Notes under the pieces: generated by a model
What the model was told of the DNA's origin: nothing
Database searches by the model: none
What the model saw: the letters and a program-made list of their open reading frames with translations, nothing else
Source of the DNA: Acephala macrosclerotiorum
Lineage: Eukaryota > Ascomycota > Leotiomycetes > Helotiales > Mollisiaceae
Direction of reading: 5' to 3'
Length of the DNA: 64,000 bases
NCBI GenBank assembly: GCA_014904845.1
Contig: MU119272.1
Coordinates: 1-64,000 of the forward strand
Part shown: piece by piece, positions 1 to 11,717 of the stretch
Numbering within the stretch: position 1 is the first letter of the stretch
Layout of the letters: every line of letters begins with the position of its first letter
Position numbers and translations under genes: made by a program

Positions 1-825
1 CCTTTTAAAAATACACAAGAATTAAAATCCCAAGTATTTCGAACAATTCTAATTAAATTGCTTCCTCGGATTGTATTTCATTTGACGTCTTAATAGAGAA
101 GTGGGGTGTTAAACTCAGAGAATGCAATATTTAAGCGAGTTTATTAGCGAATTGCATCATTTTACTCAACCCTTTTATTACTAGCCCAAAATTTACCGGG
201 AATCTACTTGCCACTTTATTAAAACTTAGAAGAAATATGCGTAATGCTCCAATTAAAAGATCCCGCGACTCAGATATCTAGTAATTAGACGGAGATGTGG
301 GTAAACTCTGAAGTGTTACCTGTAACTTTTGGTGGTAAAACAGCAAATCACGGGAACTTAACGGAGGTGACTGTAGGCTGCTGTCAGGTACAGTAGTCAA
401 ATGTAAGATATATTTCCCCCATGTAAGCTTTTTTGTTGACGTGAATCATTTTGTTTCTTGTGAGCCTTTGTTCCTGGACGTATACATCAATTTCTAGGGG
501 AACTGACATGCCAAGTGGCCTCTAAAGTACTGGCATGGTCCTTGTCTTTAAGTGAAAGTAGTAGACACTGTGACAGAAGACGCGGGTTCGCTGTGTCTAA
601 CGTAACTTCACCCTTCTATTTTCAACATGCTTACACACAGTATGTTAATTCATCGCCTGTTTTCTTCCTTTTGATTGCAATGAGCCTGCTCGCAGGAAGA
701 AACCTTAGAAGGGGGTGAGGGGCTCAGTCACGTGCGACCATGCACCTGCTCCTTCCCGTTGCAAACAAACAGGGACGTTCATCAGGTGCCTTCCATCCTC
801 CATTTCATTTCATCTCTTCATTAAC
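1..825. other. Gene-poor left edge
   Basis: No convincing coding region is seen. The open frames here are short and have no domain or splice support. The first 400 bases are AT-leaning. The last part should contain the promoter and 5' leader of the 2EXR gene that follows. Confidence 0.5.
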
Positions 826-2175
826 ATGGGACTGACAGCTTCCACACCCAACGGCCACGAGCCAACGATGGCTTCAGCACCTGGTCATCGAGGCCTTCAA
901 GCTCGATCTCCCCAATCCGCTCATTTCGCAGCACCAAAGCAAACTGTCGCACGTTCCTTGAAGCGCAAACTTCTCCTGAGAATCTCCATACTCAGATTTC
1001 GCGTACGAAATAAAATTCAGGAAGCTCATGCATCAGGTGAGTATTCCGTCCAATCTGGACGAGCTCGATTCTAATCTTCGAAAGAATCGACAGAAGCAAA
1101 ACGCCTTTACGTCGCTCAATCGCCTGGACACTTATTCCTGCGCTCGCCATCTCTACTTCTAGTTGCTCGGCGTCTGAGTTACCTGGCTCTAAGGTCCGCA
1201 GTTGAAGGGAACGAGACCCTGGCCGCTTCCATTGCTTCGAGGGAAAAGCCTTTACCTTTCTCAACCTTCACCTGTTTTCCCAACTTGCCAGTTGAAATTC
1301 GACTCAAGATCTGGAAGGAAGCTTGTTTCCAGCCTCGGGTCATCGATTCCTACCTGACATGCCCTGGCGACGAAGAGGAGTCACACTACATCTGGTGCCT
1401 GTTCAGCCGCGATCAATTCTTGACTTTCGTCACGATCACGGCCCGAAGAGCACCTGAAATCCTCCATACCTCGCAAGAAGCTCGGAAGATTGGTCTGGAA
1501 AACTACACTCTCGAATTTGGCAGAACTGGAGAAACAACTGTTGCTGGCGGCACCACCTTGACGCTCACCACTCCTCCCAAAGTCTATATCAACTGGAACA
1601 GCGATATCATATGTCCCATACAGGTCCTGGACTATGTTGACAATGAAGGCCTTGGCTCCAATGGCCGCCAAGAGCTGGAGGCACTGAAGTCGTACCAGAA
1701 GATGCGACGAATTGCTGTCGACATCGAAGCACTAGACTTTTTGAAGGGCCATCTGACGGGCTTTGCTCTGCACGAGGTCATTGTATATCTCGCGCCGGGA
1801 ATTGACAAGTGGGCGGAGTTTCAAAACACCGTCAGAGACGAGGCTCTTGAGGGCTGTTGTGTCCGCTGCCGCTTTCGCAACTCCAACACCAGATTTGCGT
1901 TCAGTTTCGTGGATGTAGAAGACCAGAAGTTCCTGCAGAAAATAGACCCACGATCGTGGGAGCATGAAATGCCGGACCAGGACAAAGACTACTTCGATTC
2001 CTATATTCCGACTGTCTCACTATACGATGTCAACTCAGCCACCAAGCGAGTCACACGTGTGTCATTGGAGTTGAAGAAAGTCGAAAAGGCTGGATGGAAG
2101 CCTCCACTTCTCAAGGTCAGGGTGATGGAGATTCATGAGAAGGATTCTTGGGCCAAGTCACGACATACATGCTAA
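826..2175 (+). CDS. 2EXR-domain protein
   Basis: Two exons, 826-1036 and 1094-2175, give 430 aa. The 57-bp intron has a CAG|GTGAGT donor, a CTAAT branch-like motif and a CAG acceptor. It removes the only in-frame stop (1072-1074) and joins two open frames. The joined frame contains the 2EXR signature at about residues 130-150: FTCFPNLPVEIRLKIWKEAC. A run of hydrophobic residues then polar residues follows, as usual for this large fungal family of unknown biochemical role. The start MGLTAS fits the N-myristoylation consensus (Gly2, small residue at position 6), so membrane attachment is possible; that is inference. The intron is a multiple of three, so the first-exon start needs transcript support. 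Confidence is high for the family and moderate for the start. Confidence 0.82.
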
Positions 2176-2810
2176 TTTGGGAAAGATAGTCTGGCACGAA
2201 CGGGTCGCTTATATCAATCAATCTGGGAAGGAAGGGGTCAAACACCTGGGATTAGCGGCATTGCACGGCGCTGGGAATGGAGCCAAGAGTCTCTTTTATC
2301 TGGCTAATATATTTTAGCTTCTGTTCAGTAGCATATTTGGGAGTTAGGCTGCATGAATAACAAGTCAATCTATTTGCTCATCATTAAAAGGAGTATACCC
2401 CAAAGGTTGCTGGCGGCGATGTGATTTCAGGGTATCTATGTCTGAAATACTTAGCAAGCAATGCGCTGGAAGTCATTCTGCGTCCAAAATTACAGCCCCC
2501 AAAGTCTGAAAGAAATTCTCGTTTAGCCCATTGCAAACGTCCAAGCCCTTCTGAGACCGCAAAGAATCTTCTAAGGAACAAACTATTGTTTCCATATTAT
2601 CTTTCAATACTTCTTTGTATGGTCTTTGAGCTTCATTTCTTTACAATCAATCGAATTGTCCTCCATGTCCGGGACAGCGATCAATCTCGAAAGCCAAAAG
2701 CAGGCGGGATTTCAGAGTAGATGTCTCTTCACTTCACTTCACGCCCAACTCACTTCACTCTTATAACTGCAGCACTGACAATACTGTTTTCGAGACCTCA
2801 TATTATCAAC
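2176..2810. other. Intergenic, nothing recognised
   Basis: Open frames on both strands overlap one another and show no domain or splice support. The region probably holds the 3' end of the 2EXR gene and the promoter of the small gene at 2811. A short repeated motif, CACTTCACTTCACGC, lies near 2730. Confidence 0.4.
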
Positions 2811-3245
2811 ATGAAGATCATCAACTACCCAGCCGGTATCGATCAGAGAATCGTTACCCAGCGACTGATTACCGACTACTTCCAGGTCATTGCCTCACCC
2901 GGAGATGCCAGTGAGCACGAAAGTATCCACAACAACACCGGGATTAGCAAGGCTAATTCTTCATCCCCTTCTTCTAGCAAAATTTCTACTCCAAAGAAAA
3001 ACAGAACGACACCTGCCGAGACAGTTCATTCCTCCGAGGATGAGTCCGAGCCAGAGCGGAAGGTAGTGATCAAGAAAAAGAAGCGCAAGACGAAGCGCCA
3101 ACCCGAACCTACAACCGACGACCACAGCAACCTAATAGACTCTGAATTCTCAGACTACGGCTACGGCGAGTCATGGGAGTCGGAGTACGAAGGTGAAGTC
3201 GGTCCAGTCTTCTACCGGCCTTATTGCAGATGCACCCACTGCTAA
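2811..3245 (+). CDS. Small basic/acidic protein with a PIP-box-like motif
   Basis: Single exon, 144 aa. The ATG at 2811 is preferred over the upstream in-frame ATG because a compact PCNA-binding-like motif follows directly. Residues about 19-26 read QRLITDYF, which fits the PIP-box consensus Q-x-x-[LIM]-x-x-[FY]-[FY] exactly. After it come a Ser-rich linker, an acidic SSEDESEPE segment, a Lys/Arg block KKKKRKTKR that could act as a nuclear localisation signal, and a Tyr/acidic C-terminus ending in CRCTHC. I do not recognise a family. A nuclear role linked to PCNA is inference from the motif and the basic block. Confidence 0.6.
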   Translation: MKIINYPAGIDQRIVTQRLITDYFQVIASPGDASEHESIHNNTGISKANSSSPSSSKISTPKKNRTTPAETVHSSEDESEPERKVVIKKKKRKTKRQPEPTTDDHSNLIDSEFSDYGYGESWESEYEGEVGPVFYRPYCRCTHC

Positions 3246-5193
3246 AAATTTAGGAGATCAGTCGCAGTCGACTGGGTGCCCAGTGAGAGCGAGAGCGAAT
3301 ATTAGAGAGTTTGAAACAAAGAGTCATTGAAACCCCAATTATTGTTTCTTTGTATTTGGATGTGTGACACTGTGAATCTATACCATGTGCTTCCTTCTAA
3401 GTCAAATCATAATCATCTTCCTTTCCCTCCTTATATGACCGAAGTGCTGTTGAATTCCTTGCCTGATTCAAGGTGGGTATCATATGAACCTAGAATCAGA
3501 ACTAGGATTATCCATGGCTCATGAATCGCCATAGCTAAGACTACTGCCATCTGTGACGAGGGAATTCAGAAGCAGAAAGGGGTAAGGCGTGACCCAGCAA
3601 ATAATTTTCAAAGAAAAAAAGCCAAATTATAAGTTGCTTCGTTTTGGCCAATGGGCTAGACTGATTCGATAATCGTTAATACGTAATAATCAATTATAAA
3701 TAAATCAGCTTGTAAATGAATGGAGTAGGCAAAGGATGCTTGATTGTCTACAATGAGCGAAAAGGCTCTTTATGTACTGGATGACACGTGACCAGCACTA
3801 CCCTCGAAACTAGCTAATACAAAGGAGGATTTTAAAGAAAGAAACGTGTAGCCCTGCCATGATATTTTTAACGTATTAAAAAGGTTATACCAATTGCACT
3901 GCTGTACCAAAATATTGATACCGTATTACAGAAGTTGGCGTACCCTTAAATACGGCAATACTACTTGCATCACTGCAAGGAGCGACTCTGGAGCGACTCT
4001 GTTGAGGATAGAGTATGCAGACTTTGGCAAACGTGCGCCAGGAGCTGCCAGCTTCGGTTTTAAAAGGTGCAAGAGGTGATGGCTTGCAGCCGTGACTACT
4101 TGACATGAACGCGGTATAGCCGTAAAGCTTTGAAGGCAGAAATGTGTCCAAATCGCGTAATAATTTGTACTTCTTCCTTTCGTCCGACTGCACCGCCTCA
4201 GTCTGTTCAATTGTTTCGGAGCTGAAACAGCTTAGCTCTTGCGGTAAGATGATATCTCTATCGCTAGTCTTCCAACATTGAAACATCCAGCAACCTCTTT
4301 TATAAACACCTTACGTGGGATGCTTCACTTTGACGATTTCATAACTGGCCTCATGAATGTCTACAGCATCTGGACGATTCGCCTCCCTAGTCGTCTAAAT
4401 TGTGAATTAAGGAGCAGCATCGAGTTGAATCACTAACAATGTCCGTCTTCATTGCTACGGGCGAGATGAGCTTTTGCGACCGAAAAGTATGGGTTGAACG
4501 GGGACATTGGCCATTCCAAACATGCTCCCGAGCAGATCCATTGCTCTGTTCAATCCCTGAATGTGTCACAATTCGAGTCTCAGTGCTGTAAGCTTACGCT
4601 TAAGTGAGAATGTATAAGTTGCCTAAGATCTTTCTAAATCATCTAGGAAAGCAGGCAAAGGTTATAAAAGCTTCGGTGCAGTACTGGATCGATGTCACAT
4701 TCGTTAAGAGGAGAATTTGTGGGTTGTTAGGCTTGAGAAAGTTGTATCATTAAGTATAACTTCAATCTTCGACAGAGACATGAGCTGGAGTGGTGCAACG
4801 AGCGAAGAGATACCCGTAGAAATGAAATGACCAATGAGAATTTTTATCAGTAGTCCATCTGGGCCATTGACCCACTTAATAGGAAAATGGACATTTCAAT
4901 TTACCATACACCTAACATCCTCTTCATGCTACACGGAAACACAGTCAGAAATTTTTCAATGAAAGAGAAGCCAAAAGTGCCACATCTGGTGAACAGTTCA
5001 AACGAGAGATTGAAATCCACCAATTCTACAAAGTGATGTCGCTTTTATGAAGGAGGTCCCTAGATCTGTTGTTCGTCAACCTCTGGCGTCTTAACCGGAG
5101 GCAAAGCATCGGCGATAGGGCTCAGCCTGAGAGCGTCAATCGTTAGCCACAACACTCTCTCACAGCCGTCTCACCGGAAGTAAATGTTTAAGC
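3246..5193. other. Intergenic, no gene recognised
   Basis: About 1.9 kb without a supported gene. Open frames near 3885-4286 lie on opposite strands over the same bases, have no recognisable protein character and look like chance. Moderately AT-rich, with short A/T runs near 3690-3720. Confidence 0.45.
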
Positions 5194-7371
5194 TTACGCG
5201 GGTTTATCTGCATGTACCGCAAGCCAACTAAGAGTCCTCTCTTTAGGGTCAAGTCTAGGCCGCACATGTGCTTTCTGTACAGCTCCTTCATGACCATCGT
5301 GGTCTTTGTAGACTGGCGCTGTCGAGCGTCGATCCCAACGACTAGAACTTGGATTCTTCTCGTCCAGTGCACTGTAGATGACTCCGGCTTTCAATGAATT
5401 CACATATCCCCAAGAAAAACGATTAGTGGTGAGTAAAAGGTTGATGCCTAGAAGCAAGGCTGCAATGATCGGAACAGCAATAACCATTGCAAGCGAGAGT
5501 GCAGCAGCGTCTGGAGTGTAGATGACAAATAGGTCCGCCCCGGGAAGGAGCATGCTATTGTTGCCGAGCATGATATTTCCGATGTCGGAATACTGTGTGC
5601 TGAACTGTGTTGACTCTTGTAAAGTGTTCTTCGTTGCTTGGTAAGCGCCTAGGACAAGACGTTCGAGATCTGCCTAATGAGTTAGCACTGCAAATTGAGA
5701 CAGTTCTAGAAAAATCGAGAGCTTCAAAGCCCCAAAATATGTGGAGAAATGGGAATAGCGGCTCTAAAAGTGGCTCCCAACCTCTCGGCCCTCACAGGGA
5801 GGAGGTGAATATTGCGAAATAAGACATACCGTCCTTTAGGTTTGATGATCCCGCGTCAAAGTAATGGCCTTGAGTGCCGGTTGCGGACTTCAAAGCGGTG
5901 GTGCCAAGAGCTTGCCCGAGATTGATGATTCGAGGTTCGCTCAGGAAGCGCTGAAATAATGTTACTAAAGACGGAGGCAAGGCCCCAAGGTATTCTAAGT
6001 CGTTGATCGAGCTGCTATTTCCGTTATAGGACCAGATATCATTCTGCCAACAGTTGAGCACTGGCCTCTGCGTAGCTACTTGGTATTCAGCCCCATACGG
6101 ATCTCCAGACAGTGCAACTGTCGCGTACCATGGGTCTATTCCTTGAGTAAAACTCCTTCTCTGGAGAGACGATATGATGATCGCATAGCTAGCATTGCTA
6201 CCAAGTGGGGGATGCAGAGAGGGCTGGAAGAAGGCTAATGGTGGGCCGCCATCTGCTGTCGACACTGTCAGAGTACGATTGGATCCAAACAATAGATATA
6301 TGTCCTCGTCTATGTCTGAGCTACTAGCATTTCCATAGTACCAGGTATAATCCGTGAAACAAGAGCCGGTCACCGACAGGAGAAGCCCTGATGCATTTTG
6401 CAGCCCAAAATCGACATCCGAAATGGCGTAGCCATAGTCCACAGTGTAGACTACATTCCCAAGGGCATCGGTTGTGCCGCTAGATGCGCTCACGCTCACG
6501 TTGGCGCTTGTCGTCAAATTGTCGGCAGCACCGATCGCTCTAAGGTTCGCAGGTGTACTGATCTGATTGAGTCGGAGAGCATAAGAGCCTAGTACTCCAA
6601 GAGAGTCATCCGGCACGTAAATAGAGCTGCCTGTCACAGGCGCTGACAAGTTGATGATCAAATCTCTCGTGGCCAAGAGCGAAAGGGCAGTAGAAGAAGC
6701 CCAAGCAAGGGCAGCTAGGACCATCCACATCAAGGCATACTGGGGAGTGTGTGTGATGTAGCCGAACATCAATTTGACGATGTCGAGAGGTGAACTTTGC
6801 GCGTTCCAGATAATAACATTCGCAACGGAGACGTTATGTGATCGGACTTTCTTGGCAGAGAGAGCGACGACAAGGAGCACAACCATATACCAGATTTCAA
6901 GGCCAATCGTCTTCAACAACAAAGTATAAAGTGATGTTATAGTTTTGCTGGCCTCAAATGTTACTGCGACGGCAGCTCTGTGACCGTGTGCCGTCGGTAC
7001 GTTGAACTTCTTCAGCAAAGTATAGGTCGGATTTGGAGCTATCAGAGCAAGGATGTCTGATACAACAGGCGGCATGATTGCAGCGACGAAGGTTGGATTG
7101 ATGACAGAGAGCAGATAGAAGGGCGGATTTTTTGAGAATGATAAGTTTCTGCTTTCACTGAGGTTTTGATTAGAGACAATGAAGGTATACTGGTCTCAGA
7201 GGAGGCTTTTGCCTATTTTTGAAGCAGATCTGCAGATTTCTGAAGCTCTGATGCTTGCCATAGCCAAGGTTGACTTACGTGGAAGAATCGAGCAGCGGTA
7301 ACTACGGTAGCCTGGTCATCTCTCCAGGTCGTAGTGAGGAGCCCAGAAGACAAAAAGATGCTCTTGGTCCA
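5194..7371 (-). CDS. Polytopic membrane protein, unknown function (5' end unresolved)
   Basis: Exons read on the minus strand: about 7371-7279, 7189-5830 and 5669-5194. Donors are GTAAGT (7278) and GTATGT (5829). The acceptors are CAG before 7189 and GGCAG before 5669, and all junctions keep frame. The protein is about 600 aa. It has hydrophobic segments near the start (FYLLSVINPTFVAAI and IWYMVVLLVVALSA), another before a long probably extracellular region rich in Asn-x-Ser/Thr sites, and a last segment (MVIAVPIIAALLLGINLLL) before a charged tail. I recognise no family. The first exon runs back to a stop at 7372-7374 without an ATG, so another 5' exon must exist or start choice is wrong. Function is unknown. 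Confidence 0.6.
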
Positions 7372-7837
7372 TCACCTGGCCGGCTGGATAAGAGATGCCT
7401 AGCCCTGTCGTAATAACCAAAGAAAACTCCCCCTCTCATTGGCGATTCACGCCGTGTTTGTTCAGCTTGACGCCCAATGTCTGTTTTTTCAGCCTCCATG
7501 AGATGTTGTGTAACTGGCCTCTCTGGAAGAGTGGCCTGCACCGATCCACGAGGACACATGCGCCAGAGCAATTTCGAAGGGCTGGGGGAGAAGACGGCAA
7601 GGGATATGGGCGCCTTGAAAATTACAGAGCCACCTCATATCCACGATTTGACTATACTTCGAAGTATTGGCTTTCCCAGACCGATGTAATCAACAGTTGT
7701 GGGTGGAGGTTCGACATCGTACAAAACAGCTCTCGCTTGAGCATGAAGCATTGTCGTGCAGATCAACTGAAGATTTCTACACATTGGATCTTTTTAACTA
7801 CGTCAAATTGGTCTATTCCTTTGTGTTGAATTCGAAC

Positions 7838-8047
7838 ATGCGGGCAACCTTCATCAAGCATCTGGCCAGCTTGGCCAACCTAGCTTTCCTTGCCTTTGCT
7901 GCTGCCATTGCTATCAGCGAGCCTCTTTGCTTTGGAATCAAAGGGTCTCGGTCTTTCCTAGTCTGGGTGGCTTTTGCCGGAAGCTGGAGCTTGAGTGCGC
8001 CCGTGCAAACGGTCCTCAACGTGGGCTACTGTACCCGAGCCTCGTAA
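7838..8047 (+). CDS. Possible small secreted protein
   Basis: A 69-aa open frame from an ATG at 7838. The first 30 residues look like a signal peptide: a basic start (MRATFIKH), then a hydrophobic stretch rich in Leu and Ala, ending near AISEPLC. The rest is short and has no recognisable domain. Overlapping frames exist, and there is no other support. This could be chance. Confidence 0.2.
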   Translation: MRATFIKHLASLANLAFLAFAAAIAISEPLCFGIKGSRSFLVWVAFAGSWSLSAPVQTVLNVGYCTRAS

Positions 8048-8413
8048 AGAGACGCTTGAGGCGCCACACACAATTCGTCCGCGAGGAAGGCGCCACTCTT
8101 TCTCTCATAATCTCTCGTAATGATCATAATGTCGGGGCCGGGGAGGCGCGACTATCGGGCTGGGTTGTTGTCCGGATGCCACTTCGCAGCCTCATTGTTG
8201 GTGGCTGATGAAGAAAAGAAAAGAGAAGAGAAGAACACGGGACGAGGTGAAATATATGCGGATGATGGACGCCACGAGGCGATAGAAGTACGGGCAATTC
8301 GAGTCGAGGCGCCTTATCAGGGATATGATTGGATACCGATCGCTCAGACGCCAACACAGAAGAGGATTGGTGGAGGCTGAAGCTAGGTTAGCAGTCGTCC
8401 GTCCGGATGGAGA

Positions 8414-8450
8414 TGCCATGCCATGCCATGCCATCCCATGCCATGCCGCA
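8414..8450 (+). repeat. CATGC-type pentanucleotide repeat
   Basis: Imperfect tandem CCATG / CATGC units, with one interruption (CCATCC). Low-complexity tract in an intergenic region. Confidence 0.85.
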
Positions 8451-8643
8451 ATGCAGCTGCTCTGCATTCGGGGACCAGCAGAGACTGGTCCCTGACCCTC
8501 GGTGTGCCACTACCACTACCCCTCCATGTAAGATTATATAAGGTTACACCCAAGCCAGCCCGTGAGCACTGCACGGCGCGGGAACTGCCTTTCCCGCGAC
8601 TACTTACTCCCAAAGTAGCGGCGGGCTGAACCATGGCGGGCAC

Positions 8644-8670
8644 CGTGGTGGTGGTGGTGGTGGTGGTGGT
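8644..8670 (+). repeat. GGT trinucleotide repeat
   Basis: About nine perfect GGT/GTG units in a row. It makes a threonine run in a spurious frame on the other strand. Probably a simple microsatellite. Confidence 0.85.
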
Positions 8671-9277
8671 CAAATTCTCCAAGACGTGCCAAGGGTTCCT
8701 CCCCCTCCCCCGCACTGTGGGACCCTCTGTATGGCGGGATGACGCCTCATTCTCGTTTCGAACGGGCGCGTCTCGGGGCTGAAAGCATCAATTTCAACCT
8801 CATCACAGATTTGTCCTGTGATTGCCCAGTACGCGGTGTGGTGAGTACTTCCGCAATGCCGTAAGATTACGAGCACCCCGAAGCTGAGAAGCATCAGACC
8901 AATCTTTTCCCGAAATCGCCGTCACTTTGCATATGCGCGGCTCGAGGCTCGGACGTGGTGGTCCTTGGGCTCAATATGGAGAATGCTTCGTTGCGGCTCA
9001 TTTGAGCAGAAGTGACCTTGGAGGCGCTTTTCATTTCAGTCATTATCTAGAAGAGAATACCGACCGGAGTGTGCCATATTCGCATACCCTCCGCACGTAC
9101 ACATACGTGGAAGCCCCCAGATTTTCTTGCAGTACAGCTCTCTCGTCATTGTCCCTCACTTTACTATCAACTCGTTGCAAGGCATTACATCCACCTATCA
9201 GGTCGTCGAGTGTCACATTCGTTGAGTTGAGTTTTCGAGTCTGTCTTTGTTCCGCTATCTTTAGAACGTCGACAATC

Positions 9278-10555
9278 ATGCAGCCCTCTACCATTTTGGC
9301 GGTTGCCCTCTTCAGCATCTCTACGCACGCCCAGTCCCTCCTCGATGCTCTCGCGGCCGCCAACGCTACCAAGTTCGCTCAGTTCCTCCAAGAAAATCCT
9401 AGCATACTAGCGGTATACAATTCCTCGGCCGCACAAACTGTCTTTGCCCCAACGGACGCCTACTTCAATGCGCTCCAACGTCGAGATGGCCCCTCTACGC
9501 AGAGCCAGTACCAGTACCAGTATAGCGGCACATTGGTAAGTCACTCTCGGAGCAATATTTTCCTTTCCTCGTTGCCTCTAGGACGTTTGAGATACCCGAA
9601 GATAGATATGTCCCGCAAGTCCCAAGATATGCAACTCTATTCCCACAATGTGTAAAAGAGGTATACTGACTCCGGGATTGCTCGTTTCTAGACTGGGATG
9701 GAAACTCTTGCACCTCAACTTGGTCCGGGTGCGGTCGTTCATACAGCACTTTCGGCCCCACAGGCGGGAGGTTCTCAAGCTATCGTTTCCCAGAAGTCAG
9801 TTGCAAACAGCACCTCGACCCGACGTCGCAGGACTGTTCCAAATCCTGGTGTTCAGTTGCTCTCCGGGTTAGGCAACAGTGTCGGCATCATCGACGGTGA
9901 TATACCCTACAGCGGTGGGCTGATTCATACTACTGATTCGTAAGTCAATGTTCCAAAACGTGAGGGTTCTTGACGCTGACTTGTTTCTAGATTCTTCACT
10001 ATTCCATCACCACTATCTACAACCGTTAACTCCACCGGCCTTTCCGCCCTCGGTGCCCTTCTCAACCGCGCAAATCTCTCAAACACCTTCGATGCGGCAG
10101 ACAGCGTGACCATCTTCACTCCCAACAACGCCGCATTCGCTGCTGCTGCTAATTATACCAGTAATGCCGCGACGCTTCCGAATCTGCTTTCCAACCACGT
10201 CATTCCCAACTTCCTGGGATACCTGCCCGCGCTGACTGATGGCGCTGTGTATCGGACGTTGGCGAATGAAACACTCACAATTTCAATTAAGAATGGAGTA
10301 TATTATGTCAACGGCGCGAAGATTATTTCGTCGAACACTATTCTCAGCAATGGTGTTGCACATATGATTGATCAGGCAAGTCTACGCCTTGTTCCTAGAG
10401 TTGAAGGTCTACTGACAGATTCCGTTCAGGTACTCGTGCCAACACCATCTCCCGTTTTCATAAGTGCAAGTAGGTCTTTGACCTGTGGCAACACTGTCTT
10501 TTTGGCTGCTAGTTTTGCAATTGCTGCGACTATGGTTGCGACCTTGATGATGTGA
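9278..10555 (+). CDS. Secreted fasciclin (FAS1) protein, probably GPI-anchored
   Basis: Four exons: 9278-9535, 9692-9939, 9991-10375 and 10430-10555, giving 338 aa. The N-terminus (MQPSTILAVALFSISTHAQS) is a signal peptide. Two FAS1-like units follow. The first contains VFAPTDAYFNAL, and the second contains FTPNNAAFAA, then LLSNHVIP and a VNGAKIISSNTILSNGV block typical of the H2 region. The C-terminus is Ser-rich, then hydrophobic (VFLAASFAIAATMVATLMM), as for a GPI signal. Introns 1 and 2 have GTAAG donors. The last intron appears to start with GC (GCAAGT) and ends TTCAG. It is 54 bp, so frame survives if it is retained, but removing it gives the family-like MIDQVLVPTP. Likely role is cell-wall adhesion at the surface. 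Confidence 0.88.
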
Positions 10556-11717
10556 AGTAGCTAAGCTTTTCCTTCTGGAGCAATTGCTCTCAATTTACTT
10601 GGAAGGTTTCTGGAATGGAACTCGATATGGTTAATCAAGTGGAGGCATCTCTTTACTCACAACTTTAATGGTAATGATGAACATGATAGATAGTTATTAA
10701 AAAAAAAACATTTTCTTCTTGCATCTCGTTTACTAGCACATGTGAAAAAATACAAGTTAACTGCGATGACATCAAAAAAGCGATATGCCAAAGTAGCAAA
10801 AAGTAAAGGACATTGGGGTAACAAATTGAGAACATTGCATTACTTAACTCCTTAAGTAAGCTGGAGTCCGGAAGATTTATCAAACGATCCTTAAAGAAAA
10901 ACTCGATTTCAGAATGCCTCCAAAGTTAGGACATTGTCCTGCCCTTTCAAAATGTCGAACTCTTAAGTTGTTGATTGTATTGGTGTCGGAAAAAGGACAT
11001 GAGCTGCACAGCTGATGCAACTGTGGCAAGGTTCCATGCATGGAGACGGAAGTCATGAAGATCTGGGGCACCTTCCCATCGCCGGCCAGGTCATTGCGCT
11101 TGTTGGTGAGCTGGGTCGCAGCTTTTGGTGTGCCGCTTACCCGTATTTCACACATCGCCGATTGAGGCTCCTGTCGCCAAATTTCTAGCAACGCACCACT
11201 GAAGGAACACTAAATACTTGGGCGTCGCAGCACCAAATTTGCAACGCATTATATTCTTGACCACTTCAATTAACCACCCTCACTCTGCGGGTTTCCATGT
11301 TTAGAAATTGATAATAAGAGGAATGACACAAACTTTTATTAACGATTCGAAAGTTCAATCTGTTCAACCAACACGTTTCAATTATCCCCTTCGAATTATC
11401 AATGATCGCATCCCATCAATCGATATACCTCGGAAAACTATGTCGCCGACTACCATTACTATACTTCCCGTCGTTCTGAATATAGATCTTTCCTGTCTGA
11501 CTAAGTGCTCTTCGCAGATGGCACGACACTTGCTTTTATTTCTGCTTTCCCGTCTTCTTTGCCCTTCTCACTGCCCTGACCCGCGTTGGGCACACAAACG
11601 CATGTATGGCCTGCTGATGTGTCAATGGCTGTCAATGAAAGCAGAGTCAAATTCGTTTACCTGGTGCCTCGCACTTACACTTCTCCTCTTCCTTTGGGAG
11701 GATGCAGTGCGGTAGGA
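10556..11717. other. Intergenic, nothing recognised
   Basis: Between the fasciclin gene and the 3' end of the membrane gene on the other strand. Contains short poly-A runs near 10698 and unsupported open frames only. Confidence 0.45.

Larger units (their letters stand above)
7372..9277. other. Long intergenic stretch with simple repeats
   Basis: No supported multi-exon gene. One possible small secreted protein frame is listed separately at 7838. Simple repeats are present: CATGC-type pentamers near 8414-8450 and a GGT run near 8644-8670. The last few hundred bases should be the promoter of the fasciclin gene. Confidence 0.45.

Noticed and set aside
3885..4286. 133-aa minus-strand frame
   Set aside because: It overlaps other frames on both strands and has no domain, signal or splice evidence.
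8383..8715. 110-aa minus-strand frame with a threonine run
   Set aside because: The run comes from the GGT microsatellite and another part from the CATGC repeat.
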